Assembly (NCBI GenBank): GCA_029959085.1
Contig: JARWIR010000010.1
Span: 30,744,731-30,808,730, forward strand
Source of the DNA: Nemophila menziesii
Lineage: Eukaryota; Streptophyta; Magnoliopsida; Boraginales; Hydrophyllaceae
DNA: 64,000 nt
Reading direction: 5' to 3'
Numbering within the stretch: position 1 is the first letter of the stretch; every line of letters starts with the position of its first letter. The notes below the pieces were generated by a model. The model was not told where the DNA came from. It saw only the letters and a program-made list of their open reading frames with translations, and made no database searches. The position numbers and the translations under genes are program-made. Shown piece after piece: positions 44,343 through 55,734 of this stretch.

Positions 44343-45197
44343 TCAAGATTTGCGAATATAGCCTCCCCAACAACGAGTAAGGCTATGAACGTCAACTAAT
44401 TTGCGCTTGATTCCCTTCTTGGGTCGGATTTCTATCACCTTGGCTGAAACAACCTTAGTGACGATGAAGTGTCCCGTCCACGAGTCTTTGAAACTTCGTG
44501 GCCTATTTTCGCGTTTGTGAGCTTTCCATAGAACTTCATGGCCAACCCCAAACTCAATGTTTGGCTCAGTATCCACAGGTTTTACATGGATCTTCTCTGT
44601 AAGGACTTTGTGATGTGAAAGGTTGTGGATGACAAGAACGATGGGATCTAACTTCTTTGGTTTTTTCCCCAAGACATAGAGTGTCTCAGATATGTTCTTA
44701 GCATGAAGGGTAATGGTCCCTTCTTGGAAGTTGATGACACTTTGACTTGTGGCCATGAAAGGCCTCCCAAGTATAATTGGAACCTGCTTATCTACATCAA
44801 AATCAATTATAACAAAGTCAGCAGGGATGGCGATACTACCTGCTCGGACAAGAACGTCCTCCACTGTTCCCCATGTCTTGGTAACTGAGTTGTCAGCAAA
44901 CTGCAACTTCACTGAAGCTTTCTCCGATTTCTGAAGTCCAAGTTTCTCGAACACGATATTAGGCATAAGATTCACACCTGAACCCACATCGTACATATCC
45001 TTCACCTTGAGCATACCATTTATTTGAATAGGAAGGTTAAAACTTTCTGGATCTTTGAGCTTCAATGGTAACTCTTTTTCACTTCTTCTTGAGATTCTCA
45101 AGTTTTCTCTCTTAGCTTCTACACACGATTCTTTCTCAGGAATAACTTGCGTAAAAACTTGTTGCGGTGTAAGCATTTTCCTTGCAATCTCAAGCAT
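44343..45197 (-). pseudogene. Athila pol remnant: protease joined to integrase tail
   Basis: A 284-codon frame. Residues about 30-190 form a retropepsin region: a short hydrophobic lead-in, the catalytic-type motif YDVGSGVNLMP, then KASVKLQFADNSVTKTWG, FVIIDFDVDKQVPIILGRPF and FQEGTITL. These match Athila-type proteases, where the usual form is D-x-G-A-S; here the Thr/Ser position is kept as SGVN. The last about 65 residues (WKAHKRENRPRSFKDSWTG, HFIVTKVVSAKVIEI, KKGIKRKLVDVHSLTRCW) resemble the C-terminal tail of Athila integrase, which binds DNA or chromatin. The roughly 1000 residues of reverse transcriptase, RNase H and integrase core expected between them are missing while the frame stays open. 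Confidence 0.7.
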
Positions 45198-45221
45198 TTG
45201 GGCGTTGATATTTTCAGGAGT

Positions 45222-47057
45222 CTATGCCTCTACAAATGTCTTGAGTTCAGTGTCATCCTTCGCATTTATATCAGGAATAGTTGATGACACTGCTTGAACA
45301 ACGGGTGGCGATTCCACCTTCTCTTCTTCTCTTTCTTCTTGCACAGCAGGTGCAACTTCAACTTCAACTCTTGGTTCCTCCTTTGAGGCTTCTTCCTCTT
45401 TCTCTTGAGCCAGCTCAGCTTGGTATTCCATAACCGATCTAATCTCTTCTTGCATATCCTTCAGAAGCTGTATAAATTTTGATTTTTCTGAATCTTCCTC
45501 CACATCACTCTCAGAACAGTTAGAGTCCATGGGGCTAGACTTGGTTGGTTCTTCTTCGGTACTCGGAACTTCCACGGCACTAACGGCAGCATGTGGTACT
45601 TCCTTCTTTTCTTCAATATCAAGGCAAATAGCCTTGCAAGCTTCGAACCCAACATTGTCATCACCTCCTGCGATAACCTTCAATTCTTTTTGTTCCATAA
45701 TGCTTGTCAGAACTTTGTTCATCTGTTCTACTTGAGTACCTAAAATCTGAATTGAAGCTTCTTGTTCTCGTAACTTCTCGCCTGAGCGTGCATATTAGTA
45801 GTCATAAGATCCATGAATTTCGTCAATTGTTGATTATCCACAACTCCCTCTTGAGGATACTGTGGTAAAGCTTTCTGAGATAATGAATCGGTATAGACAT
45901 CTTGAACAGGTTGTTGTGGGGGAGCAGGTCTATTCTAATATTGATTTTGATACTGACCTCTTAGTTGTAAAGAGTTTTTCTAGGGACGTGGTTGATAATG
46001 ACCAGGATTAGCGGCCCCATGTGGATTTGAATACTGCATACCCAGATGATTCCTATTACCAAATTGATAACCTCCTCGGTTGGATATGAAATAAATAGAT
46101 TGTGGATTTCTTTCGCACTCTTCCCATGTATGATTCATTTCCCCACAATGTGGACAACCTTGTGCTTCTTGCACTACATTTGCTGCGGCTAAATTTTTCT
46201 CTATCTCAAGCTTAATTTCTTTGATTTGATTCTCTAATACGGATAATTGAGCTGAGTTTGCAGTTTCTGCGTCTAATCGAAGCGTACCTTGGGTTTTTGT
46301 AACAGGAGCCGTGAAGAGGGTCAAATCCTTTCTTGTTCAATGCAATTTTCTAAAACCTCGGTAGCCTCAGCAGGTTCCATGGACACAAAATTCCCCTTCC
46401 CAAGATTATCCGCCTTCAATCTACTCTCTCTGTTGATACCTTCATAGAATATAGCTAACTGTAGAGAGGGGGTATAACCATGAAGCGGACATCTAGCTAA
46501 CTTCTATTGAAACCTTGTCCATGCTTCTCCTACTTCTTCTCCATCTTCTTGACAAAACTTTGCAAGCTCGCTTTGGTCTTTGAGTCTCATACTTTTCGGA
46601 TAAAAACGGTTAAAGAAAGCAGCTTGAAGTTCTGTCCATGAATTAATTGTCCCTGGTGGTTGCCTATCTAGCCACTCACCAGCTCTACCGGTCAGAAAGA
46701 ACGAAAACATATGACAATACAGTTGCTCGCGTGTAATGCCTGGAGTAACATAAGCATCACAAATCTGCATAAACTTCTGAATCGCTCTTACTGGATCTTG
46801 AATTGATGTACCACTGTAGAGTCCAAAACTTTGAAACTGACTGAGCATATACCTAGATCGGCCCTAAATTTGATGGTTTGGATCTCTGGAGGAAGGTAAC
46901 CTATCAGTTGAACATGAAAAGGTACTCCCAAGCCTGGGAGGTCTTGCTCCACTCTGTTCTGATTATTATTATTTCTGTTACCTCCTACCTGTGGTGGTTG
47001 TAAATGTCCTAATGGACCAAGGGTTCTCGGATTTACTGGATCTGGTATGTCTGCCAT
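45222..47057 (-). pseudogene. Athila gag, frameshifted
   Basis: The start ATG is at 47057 (MADIPDPVNPRTLG). The retrotransposon gag domain is at about 46850-46504 (DPVRAIQKFMQICDAY, YCHMFSFFLTGRAGEWLDRQ, FFNRFYPKSM). A CCHC zinc knuckle (CPHCGEMNHTWEEC) is at about 46160-46115. The acidic C-terminal part (45722-45222) is rich in glutamate. Frameshifts lie near 46855 and 46320, stops near 46504 and 45980, and a TAG at 45222-45224 is the only thing separating this frame from the protease frame. Gag packages element RNA into particles; this copy is broken. Confidence 0.8.
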
Positions 47058-47280
47058 AGCTCTTCTTAAGGCTCTTTCCTCGCGAAGACGGTTGTTATAA
47101 CCTCTAAAGCTCCTCTCAGGCTCCGGTAACGTAGGCCAAGAATTAAACACGGTTAAAACCTGAAAAAGACTAAAGCAAACCACAAGCGTAAATCTGGAAA
47201 ATTACAAACTAAATACTGAAAAATAAAAATTAATCAAAAACTACTACTCGAAATAGATAACCCACACGCTAACGAGACAC

Positions 47281-47301
47281 AAGTCCTCGGCAGCGGCGCC
47301 A
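47281..47301 (-). other. Primer-binding site of the Athila element
   Basis: On the minus strand it reads TGGCGCCGCTGCCGAGGACT, six bases inside the 5' LTR. It resembles the TGGCGCC(G/A)TTGCCGGGGA primer site of Athila elements, complementary to the 3' end of tRNA-Asp. Confidence 0.8.
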
Positions 47302-47307
47302 AAAACT

Positions 47308-48717
47308 TGGTGTCGCCTAGGGTGTTAAACGAATGGGTAAATAATAACGAGTAAGAAGCAATTAATTAATAGACAGAAAATAAAAGAGAGTAATTCGAAA
47401 TAATTAATTAAGCTAAGGAAAAATAAAAGACAATAAAGTAAATGATAAGAAATATGAGATGAGAAGTATAGCTTAGGTTTTGCTAGTATGCACTAGTCCT
47501 TCTAATTCTTTCTATCAAATCTAGTTAATAAGGGAGATAATTAGCTCTTAGATACTTAGTCAGGATTCTAAATTCCCATATTTTAGACCTTGAGAGCGAC
47601 TAAGGGGGCTACGGACACACCACGAGGCTGGTTCAAATATTTCTTTCCTGCGCTACTAGGGCCCTAAGCAATTAATTTCCAAACATGGTGATAGTGATTA
47701 AATTATACACTAATGACTATCTAGTTAGAATTAGTGTTGTCAAGACCAATATCGACACTAGACGTTATGTGGTGTTTCAATAATTAGACACCCAGCTAAG
47801 GTGATCATCTAACTACTATTAAGGTAATCCTAAACGTTGTGCACCACAAGGAAAACAGTCATTAAATCCAAACACATAAACAAATATATAGGTAAGAAGC
47901 TAATATCAAATTAAAACATATAATTCCCAAAGAAACTTAGATAGAAAGAAAATAAAATTCATAGATTATACATGATGCAAATCCCAAGCTATGGGAAAAT
48001 TAGTTCATACATGAAGGAAATAAACTAAAAGAAATAATAAAAGACTTCATCTTGCTCTCTACAATAATTCTGATGATAATAAACCTAAGGACTAATTACT
48101 ATGAGGCAATGATGATTTACAAGTGATATAAAGGTGTATTTATAGGTGTATAGAAGCCCTAATTCGTTTTCTTGAAGGAGAAGGTAAGTAGTGGACTCCT
48201 AGCCCAACTCAAATTCGTAACCCTAAAATATGAAATCAGGCCCATTTTTGTTTTGGTCCTAACAACTTCAATTCTTGTCTGTTTGACGCATATGAGTAGT
48301 CGAAATTCATATTCTCGGAAAGATATTTAACTTTTATCTTGACCGTTTCTCCAGATTCCCCACCGATTTTTAGATATAAGCTGATTTGTGGTCGTGGGTG
48401 CTGGAATTCAGATTTATGGCAGCTTTTCCTTTTCCATATTGTAAGCTTTTCTTTCCTTATCTCCTATTTTCATGCTTATCTTCTTTCCATATCTCTTAGT
48501 CTTTGACTTGGACTCTAATTAATCTCCATAATTATCTTTAAAACTTCACACTAAATAAACAATTAAACCCAATATGCTCTAAAATAATAATTTACTAAAT
48601 CAAGACTAGAAATAGGAAAGCGTAGTATTTCTCAAGAAAATCGACTAGAAAGACTTCTAAATCACTAAAAATGATGTCTCGTCCTAATATTAATCTATCA
48701 CAAATGAGGAGACATCA
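47308..48717 (-). repeat. 5' LTR of the Athila element
   Basis: It pairs with 39102-40505, having the same ends and only scattered differences. The terminal inverted repeat TGATGTCTC (48672-48680) with GAGACATCA (48709-48717) is present. Confidence 0.9.
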
Positions 48718-48722
48718 AGTAT

Positions 48723-50168
48723 GCATTAGTTCCCTTCCAAAGGAAAGCTTCCATCTTACTATTGAGTAGATCAATGAGTTTTTTAGGCATACCCTCAGTC
48801 CTACACCAATAAACTAAAATACTACTAAGAACAAATTTTTGAAGTTGATATCTTCTCCCAGAAGAGAGGAGCTTACTACTCGAATGATCTATCCTTTAAT
48901 TCATTTTATCCACAAGAACCCTACTTATGGATATTAAGCCTTCCAGTAATAAGTGGGATACTTAGATATCTAAATGGAAATTTTCCTTTAGGGATCATGA
49001 CTCTTATACATACTAGAATTTATCTCTTGAGAGCAGCCCACATAAAAATATTACTTCTAGAATCACTTAATTGAAGGCCTGATAATTTGTAGAAAAGAGA
49101 TAGCCCCTTATGAACTATTGTTTCATTTTCATTAGTTGGATTGAGAAAGACCAACAAGTCACCTGCAATCATCAGGTGGTTGATCATAAATCTTCTACAT
49201 TGTGAATGCCATGTAAAGCCTAACTTATCACCAATCTTGTACATTACATGATATAGAACCTACATACAAAGAACAAATATATAAGAGGATATAGGGTCCT
49301 CTTACCTGATTCCCCTTGCTCCCTTGGAATAGCCTACTGGTTCACCATTAAAAGAGATTGAGTAACTGGTAGTAGACATACACATATTGATCCACTTAAT
49401 GAATTGGCTTAGGTGCCCTAGTGTTTGGAGGGTAGATATAACAAACACTGGTCTATGGAGTCGTAAGACTTCATTATGTCCATCTTGATTCTGCATCTTT
49501 TTGAATGAGATGTAACTTCTCACAATTTCTTCAGCTATAAGAATATTTTCTCTAATTTTCCTTCCTTCCACAAAGACTAGTTGATTTTGAGAGATGAGAT
49601 TACCCAGAGCTCCCTTAGTCTTTGATTTAATATCATTGATATGCATTTGTATAGCACATTACAACAAGCAATAAAAAAATTCCTTCAATAAATATGGATT
49701 ATGTACCTTTGAAACCAATGCAATAATAGCTACATTGAGCTCCTTAAGTGTTTCTTCATCATGAAACAAAGTTTTGTTGCTTTACAATGCCATGAATATT
49801 TGAAAACTATGAGGTAAAGCCATCTTTCCCTAAAAAATTATGATATTGCACTTTTAATCTCTTCATCTGTGTTAGGGCTGATCAAATTTTCACCTTCTTC
49901 TCATGAGATAGCTTTTGGGAAAATAAATTTGATGACTTTTGCACTTTCTTGCCCATTTGAGTGTCTTGCAATGCCTAAGAGGTTGGTATAATATTTTATA
50001 AACTCCCCAGCTACTTGTTCATCTTTATGTACAACCTCCCTTTTAGAATTAGTAGTTGATTTATTGGTATCACATTGTTCCTATCACTCATAAATTTCCA
50101 AATCTCTTGTATATTATTAAGGTGCCAACAATGAGCTCGAATATAAACATTTACTGAATAAAAAGAGA
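48723..50168 (-). pseudogene. Older LINE, reverse transcriptase part
   Basis: Minus-strand frames match the reverse transcriptase of plant L1 elements. One (49646-49302) contains KTKGALGNLISQNQLVFVEG, RKIRENILIAEEIVRSY and SFNGEPVGYSKGARGIR. Another (49244-49020) contains FMINHLMIAGDLLVFL, where the usual FADD is degraded to IAGD. Farther upstream (to about 50160) pieces match the linker before the reverse transcriptase. The 3' continuation is at 37799-39101, across the Athila insertion. Confidence 0.75.
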
Positions 50169-50267
50169 GTGTTGGGCACTAGTAGTATTTAAACAACATA
50201 GGCCAATAACACATTACACCCGTAAAACAACAATCTCAAACCCAGCACAAGCCAACAATAACTATGC

Positions 50268-50927
50268 TAGGGATGAGCAAATGAGAACCAAAAAACCGAA
50301 AAAAATGGTTCGGTTTTTAATTTCAAAATCCGATTTGTTTTGGTTCGATTCGATTTACTATGCAAAAACCGAACAAAAACCCCGAATAAAAACCAAATCG
50401 ATAAAAAAAAATAGAGAATGTGAAAATTGTTTTTATAAGTATTATGTGGGAGAAAATTTAGTTGAGAATTTATCACCTACGTGAATTTTTTTGTTTTACT
50501 ATTTAACGATGTTATTAGTGAGAATTCTTTTTTATATCACTTAAGATTATATTCGTAAGTGTTGACTTGATTGGTTTTATTAATTATGATTATATAAATT
50601 TGGAAATAATAGTTCTAATTTTATAAACTTATTTAGTATTGTACATTAAGATAATTGTTATTAGAACAGTATCATAATTGTATTAAAATATTGGGCGATA
50701 TTGGATCATGTATTTTAAGAAATGGTGTGACAACGATTATTGATCAAACAACCAAATACATAACGAACCAAAACAGAAACGAAATGAATAAATCCAGAAC
50801 CAAAATCTGAGTGTGAAACCAAATACAAACCGTCCGATTTGATTTTTAAATTGTAAAAAACAAAAATATTTGGTTTGGTTCCGATTTTGACCAAAAAACC
50901 AAAATAAACTGTACCATGCTCACCCCT
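50268..50927. mobile_element. hAT-type MITE with TAGGGRTGAGCA ends
   Basis: The left end TAGGGATGAGCA pairs with the right end TGCTCACCCCT. Flanks AACTATGC (50260-50267) and AACTGTGC (50928-50935) are an 8-bp target duplication with one mismatch. Both subterminal regions repeat AACCAAAACC/GGTTTGGTT-type motifs. The frames 50267-50484 are within these motifs and are not genes. Confidence 0.85.
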
Positions 50928-50935
50928 AACTGTGC

Positions 50936-51928
50936 ATATATAATAAGTCCAAACCTAGCACAAGTCAACAATACTCGTGCATATATAAAAAAACCCAAAC
51001 CTAGCACAAGGCAACACTATTTGTGCACATAAAAACCCGTCCAAAAGCATACTCCATCACCTCAAAATATATCCACCATAGCTAGAATAAAACACCTCCG
51101 AAACTAGATCAATGGACTTCAATAGATTACAAAGTCACCCTTACCAAAAAAAAATGTCATCTACTAAGAAAAAAACATAACAAAAACACAACATAATCCA
51201 AACGATAGCAACCTACCTCCTTGGGACAACACCAAGAAACGGAGCGCCATAGCCAACCGGAGCATGGATCAAATGCGCCAGAGAAGAAGGTTAGGTAGGT
51301 GGAAGGTTTGGAAACTAAAAACAAAAATTACACACATAAAAATTGAAAACACAAAAGCCAAAACACTCTGACAAAGATAAGTAGGATTTTGAAGGAGAAA
51401 GGCTACAAACGCCAACTAGAGTATGCTAAGAAGATACAGGTTTCAAATTTTGGTCAAGAGAGATGTTAGAAGTTTGATACACAATAATTTGATAGAGGAA
51501 ATCAGAAAAAGAAATTTCACAACCTATATAGTCATGCATTGTACATCTTTAAAGCCTACCCACCTTTGACATCAATATAACGTGTCCAATCTCAAATGAG
51601 TATTTTCGCCATTGCCCAATAGGAAAATTTCAATAATGGAGAGCTACTAAGCATTAAAGAGTGTTGAATTATTTTCTCTATTGCCTAACAAGGAAATTTC
51701 AATAATAAAGAGCTACTCCACTCTTCAAATTTCACCTTCTCAACATCCAAGATCTATTGATCAATAATGTTGAAAATCGGAAAAATCAGTTCAATCTTGT
51801 ACCAAAATGTACAAAAAAATATTACCATTGTATCATAACTTATATCCTACTCATAACCACATTATTACAAATTAAAAAAAAAACATATAATTTAAAACAT
51901 CAATGTTAAGGTACCATAACAATACATA
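50936..51928. other. Intergenic with short tandem motif CCTAGCACAAG
   Basis: The block TCCAAACCTAGCACAAGTCA with CGTGCATATATAA following is present in about three imperfect copies between about 50195 and 51030, partly split by the hAT MITE. The rest holds nothing recognisable. The NINJA 3' untranslated region should lie immediately below 51929. Confidence 0.45.
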
Positions 51929-52221
51929 TTACGCACCACCTTCAATATTACCATGTCCTTCACTAGCATGCCTAACAAACTCTTCCGGTGACATGTGGGT
52001 CCCATGACAAGCACAAACAATCCTAATCTGAGTAGGACTATATTTATAAGTAACACCCGATATAGTTTTCCCGTTCGGGCCGGGCCCAGTAGTGGAAACC
52101 CATGGTAGATTTGGATAAGATCCACATCCTCCAAATGTAAGCTCTGCTGCTATACCGGGCCTAATTGACGGATAATCAGAAGGAAGTACATCACTTCTAG
52201 AAGATGTGCCTTCACCAGAAA

Positions 52222-52252
<31 letters not shown>

Positions 52253-53292
52253 TCCGTTATTGTATTGTGGAGATTCAGGTGGCTTGTGTGAATTAACTGG
52301 TCCAGAAACTGCAGACAAATTTTAAAGGGTAATAATTAATATTAATTTATAAATATTAAATAATGTTTATTTTAAGTAATTAAAAAAAAAAGAAAAACTC
52401 TCGTTAAATAATTTTCAAACTCAATTCAAATCAACCCATTTTTTTTGCCAAACCCTAAACTCAATTTAAGTTTCAAAATAAAATAAAAATTATTATTATA
52501 ACAGAAATTATAGAAAATTGGAAATAAATATATCTTTGAGACAAATTAACAAATACCTTGAGACATCTTCATCAAATCATCTGAGCTTCTTTGACCAGGC
52601 GGCGTATATCCAAACATTAATGGTCTTACACTATTTGCTGACGTCATCGCTTGCATCATTGCTGGTAATTGATAACTTGAATTACTCGGTGTACCACTAT
52701 CCTTTATAGGTACTGAGTATCCCGAGCCTTGACCGGGTTGACCCGGTTGACTCGGGAATTGAGTCCCATTAAATCTCCTTTGACCCAATATTTCGACACT
52801 ATTTGAATCCGAAACTTGATTCGATCCATCATTTTCTATCCGAGAAATCGAAGCTACGGCTTCAGAATCCGCCACATCTTCATTTTCAGCAGTTGAAGTT
52901 TCATCAGTTGTTAAAGAGATATGTGAGACACGTGTCTTCTCTTTTTGTTGACTTACTTCACTGAATAAACCTTTACGTTTTTCACCAATATCAGATCTTG
53001 TTTCTGATTCGATTTCAGCCGTTCGATTTAAAGTATTATCCGCTGCTACGATTTCAGCCGTTTGATTAGATCTCGAAAGGTTGTTAAAGAAATTCTCTTC
53101 CTTTTTAACTGGATTGGGTAAATTTGTGTCGTGTTTAATCGTATTTCCTTCGAGGAAGTTTTTGAAATCGTTGATTAGTTTACTATCTCGATCAACTTCT
53201 TCTGATGTATTTCCGTTTTTACCCTTTATTGAACCGGGTTTTCTTCCACATGGTAGACCTAAGCTCAAATCAAGGCCTTTATCATCTTCCAT
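51929..53292 (-). CDS. NINJA-family EAR co-repressor (adaptor for TOPLESS)
   Basis: Two coding exons (53292-52557 and 52308-51929, GT-AG, phase 1) give 371 residues. A third, non-coding leader exon ends at 53896, and its intron (53895-53302) ends with TGCAG just before AAACATCTTATG. The ATG at 53292 is used because the earlier ATG lies across the splice acceptor. Residues 6-13 hold the EAR motif (GLDLSLGL), which recruits TOPLESS. The middle is serine-, threonine- and acid-rich with a KRKGLF-type basic patch. The C-terminal about 85 residues are the conserved NINJA domain (AELTFGGCGSYPNLPWVST, GKTISGVTYKYSPTQIRIV, HGTHMSPEEFVRHA), which in NINJA binds JAZ proteins. Known role: nuclear repressor adaptor in jasmonate signalling; the related AFP group acts in abscisic acid signalling. 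No defect is seen. A poly-asparagine run (from an ATT repeat at 52221-52255) lies near the start of the last exon. Confidence 0.92.
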
Positions 53293-53301
53293 AAGATGTT
53301 T

Positions 53302-53895
53302 CTGCATTTGATAGCTTCATAATTAGACAATAAGATGAAATGTTTTGAGCTAAATATAAGCCAATTAGACCCTGTATTTCTAAAAATAGATATTCCAAAA
53401 TGTTGTACTAATTCCTGATTAAGGGTGAGATTTACAAAGTTATAGGTATAGTTTCTGAAGCACATATGAATGTTCTTAGCTATTTTACATAGTAGAGGGA
53501 CTAATTGTGCAAATTACCTATAATTGAATTGCAAATAACCTATATGGATAAGATCTACTACGAAAACTAAAATCAACTTGAATTCTATCAAATTAAGCGA
53601 TTCAACTAGAAATCTATCAAATTAAGCGATTCAACTAGAAATCTATCAAATTAAGCAAGAGATTAACATATAAATTAACAAAAATAAGCATAAACTATCA
53701 GCTAAACAAACAAAAAAAAGTATCTAAGCAAAAAGCAAAGTGTACCCAGTTGAGATTCGATAATAATTAGTCAAAGACGATAGCTTGGAAATTAAAAGGC
53801 AAAAAAAAGTTATTTATTAAGGAAATCGAGCTAAGTAACTTACAATTGAAATCAAAAGATATATGATTATATCATTGGATTGCGTAAATATGTAC
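53302..53895 (-). other. NINJA leader intron with 29-bp tandem repeat
   Basis: The donor is ATAAG-GTACAT at 53895-53896 and the acceptor AAATGCAG ends at 53302. The intron contains GATTCAACTAGAAATCTATC plus AAATTAAGC repeated about three times (53580-53656). An intron in the leader is common in genes of this type and can affect expression. Confidence 0.7.
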
Positions 53896-53899
53896 CTTA

Positions 53900-54110
53900 T
53901 GAGAGGAATCAGTGAGAATTCAAACAAAAGATCAGATGGGGTGAGGTGAGGTGAGGTGTGGGAGTTGGTTTGTTGGTGATGGGTGAAAAATGTGGGAGAA
54001 GTCTTGTTTAGTGTTTCGTGTGTAAAATGAGCACGTGGTGCTCATGTTAGGTTATTAAATTAGTTTCATTAAATTAGATGTTAGTTTTGGTTTTGTTCTT
54101 TTTGTAGCGA
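53900..54110 (-). promoter_or_regulatory. NINJA promoter/leader segment with G-box
   Basis: This segment lies directly upstream of the leader exon. A perfect G-box CACGTG (54032-54037) is embedded in GAGCACGTGGTGCTC. CACGTG is a binding site for bHLH factors such as MYC2 and for bZIP factors, consistent with jasmonate or abscisic acid feedback. GGTGAGGTGAGG repeats lie at 53940-53958. The same 200 bp occurs again at 58565-58775. Confidence 0.65.
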
Positions 54111-54299
54111 GTAGCTACTTACTTAAGAGTTACTACTTTAATATATTATATTAGAAATTATTACTAGGGTAAATATCCTATTAATGAAACTGCCAAATTT
54201 CTCTAATAAAAGGTTTCTTATGCAACAAGGTATGACTTGCAACGTGGCAGAGTGGATGTTTTGTCGATAACATAAACTCGTAATGCAAAGATCGTATTT
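54111..54299. other. Intergenic, nothing recognised
   Basis: AT-rich sequence between the NINJA promoter segment and the LINE fragment. No bounded feature is seen. Confidence 0.4.
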
Positions 54300-55053
54300 T
54301 CTCGGAAACACCTCGCTCTTTGGATCGTGTTTTACCAGATTTCGATAACATGAACCTAAAATCGGGTCTCTTTAATTCTTTTCCTAATGGTCACCTCGGT
54401 TGTGCGTTACACATATATTATTCTGATAACACCTCATTAAGCAAGGTTTCCGATAGAAAAGAACATATCAACTGGAGAGACGCCTTATCCGTTAGGGGAG
54501 GTTGGCCACCACCTAGTTGGGTTCCACAACCTCTCACGTCTTGGTATCTCGATAGGGTAAATCCCCTCTTAACGAAAAGCAGGGCCCTTTAGGAAACGTT
54601 CCAGACATAAAAAAAGCCCTCTAACTCGAGGAGCGTATAGGGTGTCAGTCCTCCACGGTGATAGTCAACACATCCAACATAGTAGCGACCCACCTTCCAA
54701 TCTTATCTCCACTAACCTCGTAGAGATCCCCATTATGAAATCTCTAATATCATCCCTGAAAAAAAAAGAGGCAATAACCCTAAAATCCTCTTTGCTGAAT
54801 GATTTATGATTGATGACGAGCAATCTAGGCTGAGCATTGGTGAATCCTAGATCCATTACCACAATGAAAACTGTAGATTGGAATTGCCAGGGGCTGGGAA
54901 ACCCCGTGACAAGTTAAAACTTGCGAGTGCTTATCTCGCGTCACAAGTCAACACTAATCTGCCTGTCGGGAACCAAAATGATCGCGAACCAAATTAGTCG
55001 TATTGTTGATAGGGAGAAAATGTTAGCATCAACCTCAGAAATAAGAAATTGAA
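54300..55053 (+). pseudogene. LINE fragment around the ORF1-ORF2 border
   Basis: At 54867 the sequence MKTVDWNCQGLGNPVTS matches the start of plant LINE ORF2 endonucleases (usual form M-K-x-x-x-W-N-C-Q-G-L-G-N-P). The next codon is a stop. The 500 bp upstream contain an open piece (54320-54592) that would be the end of ORF1 but shows no domain I recognise. After 54960 similarity is lost. Confidence 0.6.
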
Positions 55054-55059
55054 TCGCAG

Positions 55060-55520
55060 GCTATGATGTAGATCTCGGTTTTGCAGTATAGGCGTTCGAC
55101 CGGGGCCTAGCGCCTAAGTAGGATTACACAGGGCCCAGGCGGAATTATACGGGTTTGAATCCCGTTGTATAATTTGTAGATTTAGTAATATATTTGTAGT
55201 AATTATAGCAGTTTTAACTATTTAAGTCATACAATTCATCTAACAACACTATAGTATATATAAAAATACTAAAAATCGAGTTATCATATCAATTAAAGAA
55301 TTCCCGATAATAAGAAAAATAACAAGAAGGGCTATGCGGGCATGTTTTGCCATTAATCGGCGCCTATGCTACCAGTTTTTGCCATTAATCGGCGCCTAGA
55401 TAGGCTAGGCGCCTATTCCACGACAACCAAGGCAGTAGGAAAAAACACCTAGAATTTTAATTAGGCGTAAGCGGCTGAGCGGGGGAGTTGACGCCTAGGC
55501 GGGGAGATCTACATCATAGC
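55060..55520. mobile_element. MITE-like repeat, copy B (GTAGATCTC termini)
   Basis: The ends GCTATGATGTAGATCTC and GAGATCTACATCATAGC form a perfect 17-bp inverted repeat. Flanks TCGCAG (55054-55059) and TCGCAA (55521-55526) suggest a 6-bp target duplication with one mismatch. The interior aligns with copy A (10822-11336) through most of its length but lacks copy A's tandem duplication. It is rich in CGCCTAGGCG-type palindromes and non-coding. Confidence 0.8.
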
Positions 55521-55734
55521 TCGCAAGACGAATCTAAGGTTAAGTGTATGTGAAATTACTTAAAGAGATCCCCAAGAAACTCGAAAGATAATAAGGTACA
55601 AGATTTGGAGCCATAAGAAACAAGAATCTCGATAAATCATAATGCGTCGCCTCAAAAACCTCGAGCAAAGTTGCCCACTCACCCCACGTGCCATTTTCCA
55701 CATCTAGATATGGAGCACAATGGGAAAACATAGC

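Larger units (their letters stand above)
39102..48717 (-). mobile_element. Non-autonomous Athila-type LTR retrotransposon
   Basis: A complete 9616-bp insertion with LTRs at both ends (39102-40505 and 47308-48717) and the 5-bp target duplication AGTAT (39097-39101 and 48718-48722). It interrupts an older LINE. Minus-strand order is: 5' LTR, primer site, gag, aspartic protease, an integrase-tail-like segment, a GC-rich tandem repeat, an extra ORF, a non-coding stretch, polypurine tract, 3' LTR. Reverse transcriptase, RNase H and the integrase core are absent. The LTRs differ by a few percent by eye, so the insertion is fairly recent yet all ORFs carry lesions. Confidence 0.92.

Noticed and set aside
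50930..50960. GTCCAAACC near 37780 and near 50946 as a target duplication of the older LINE
   Set aside because: The motif is part of a local tandem repeat (CCAAACCTAGCACAA), so a chance match is too likely to set the LINE's outer limits.
55140..55165. GGTTTGAATCCC box-B-like motif inside MITE copy B (and in copy A)
   Set aside because: No box A at tRNA spacing and no A-run. Inverted ends and flank duplications indicate a DNA element rather than a SINE.
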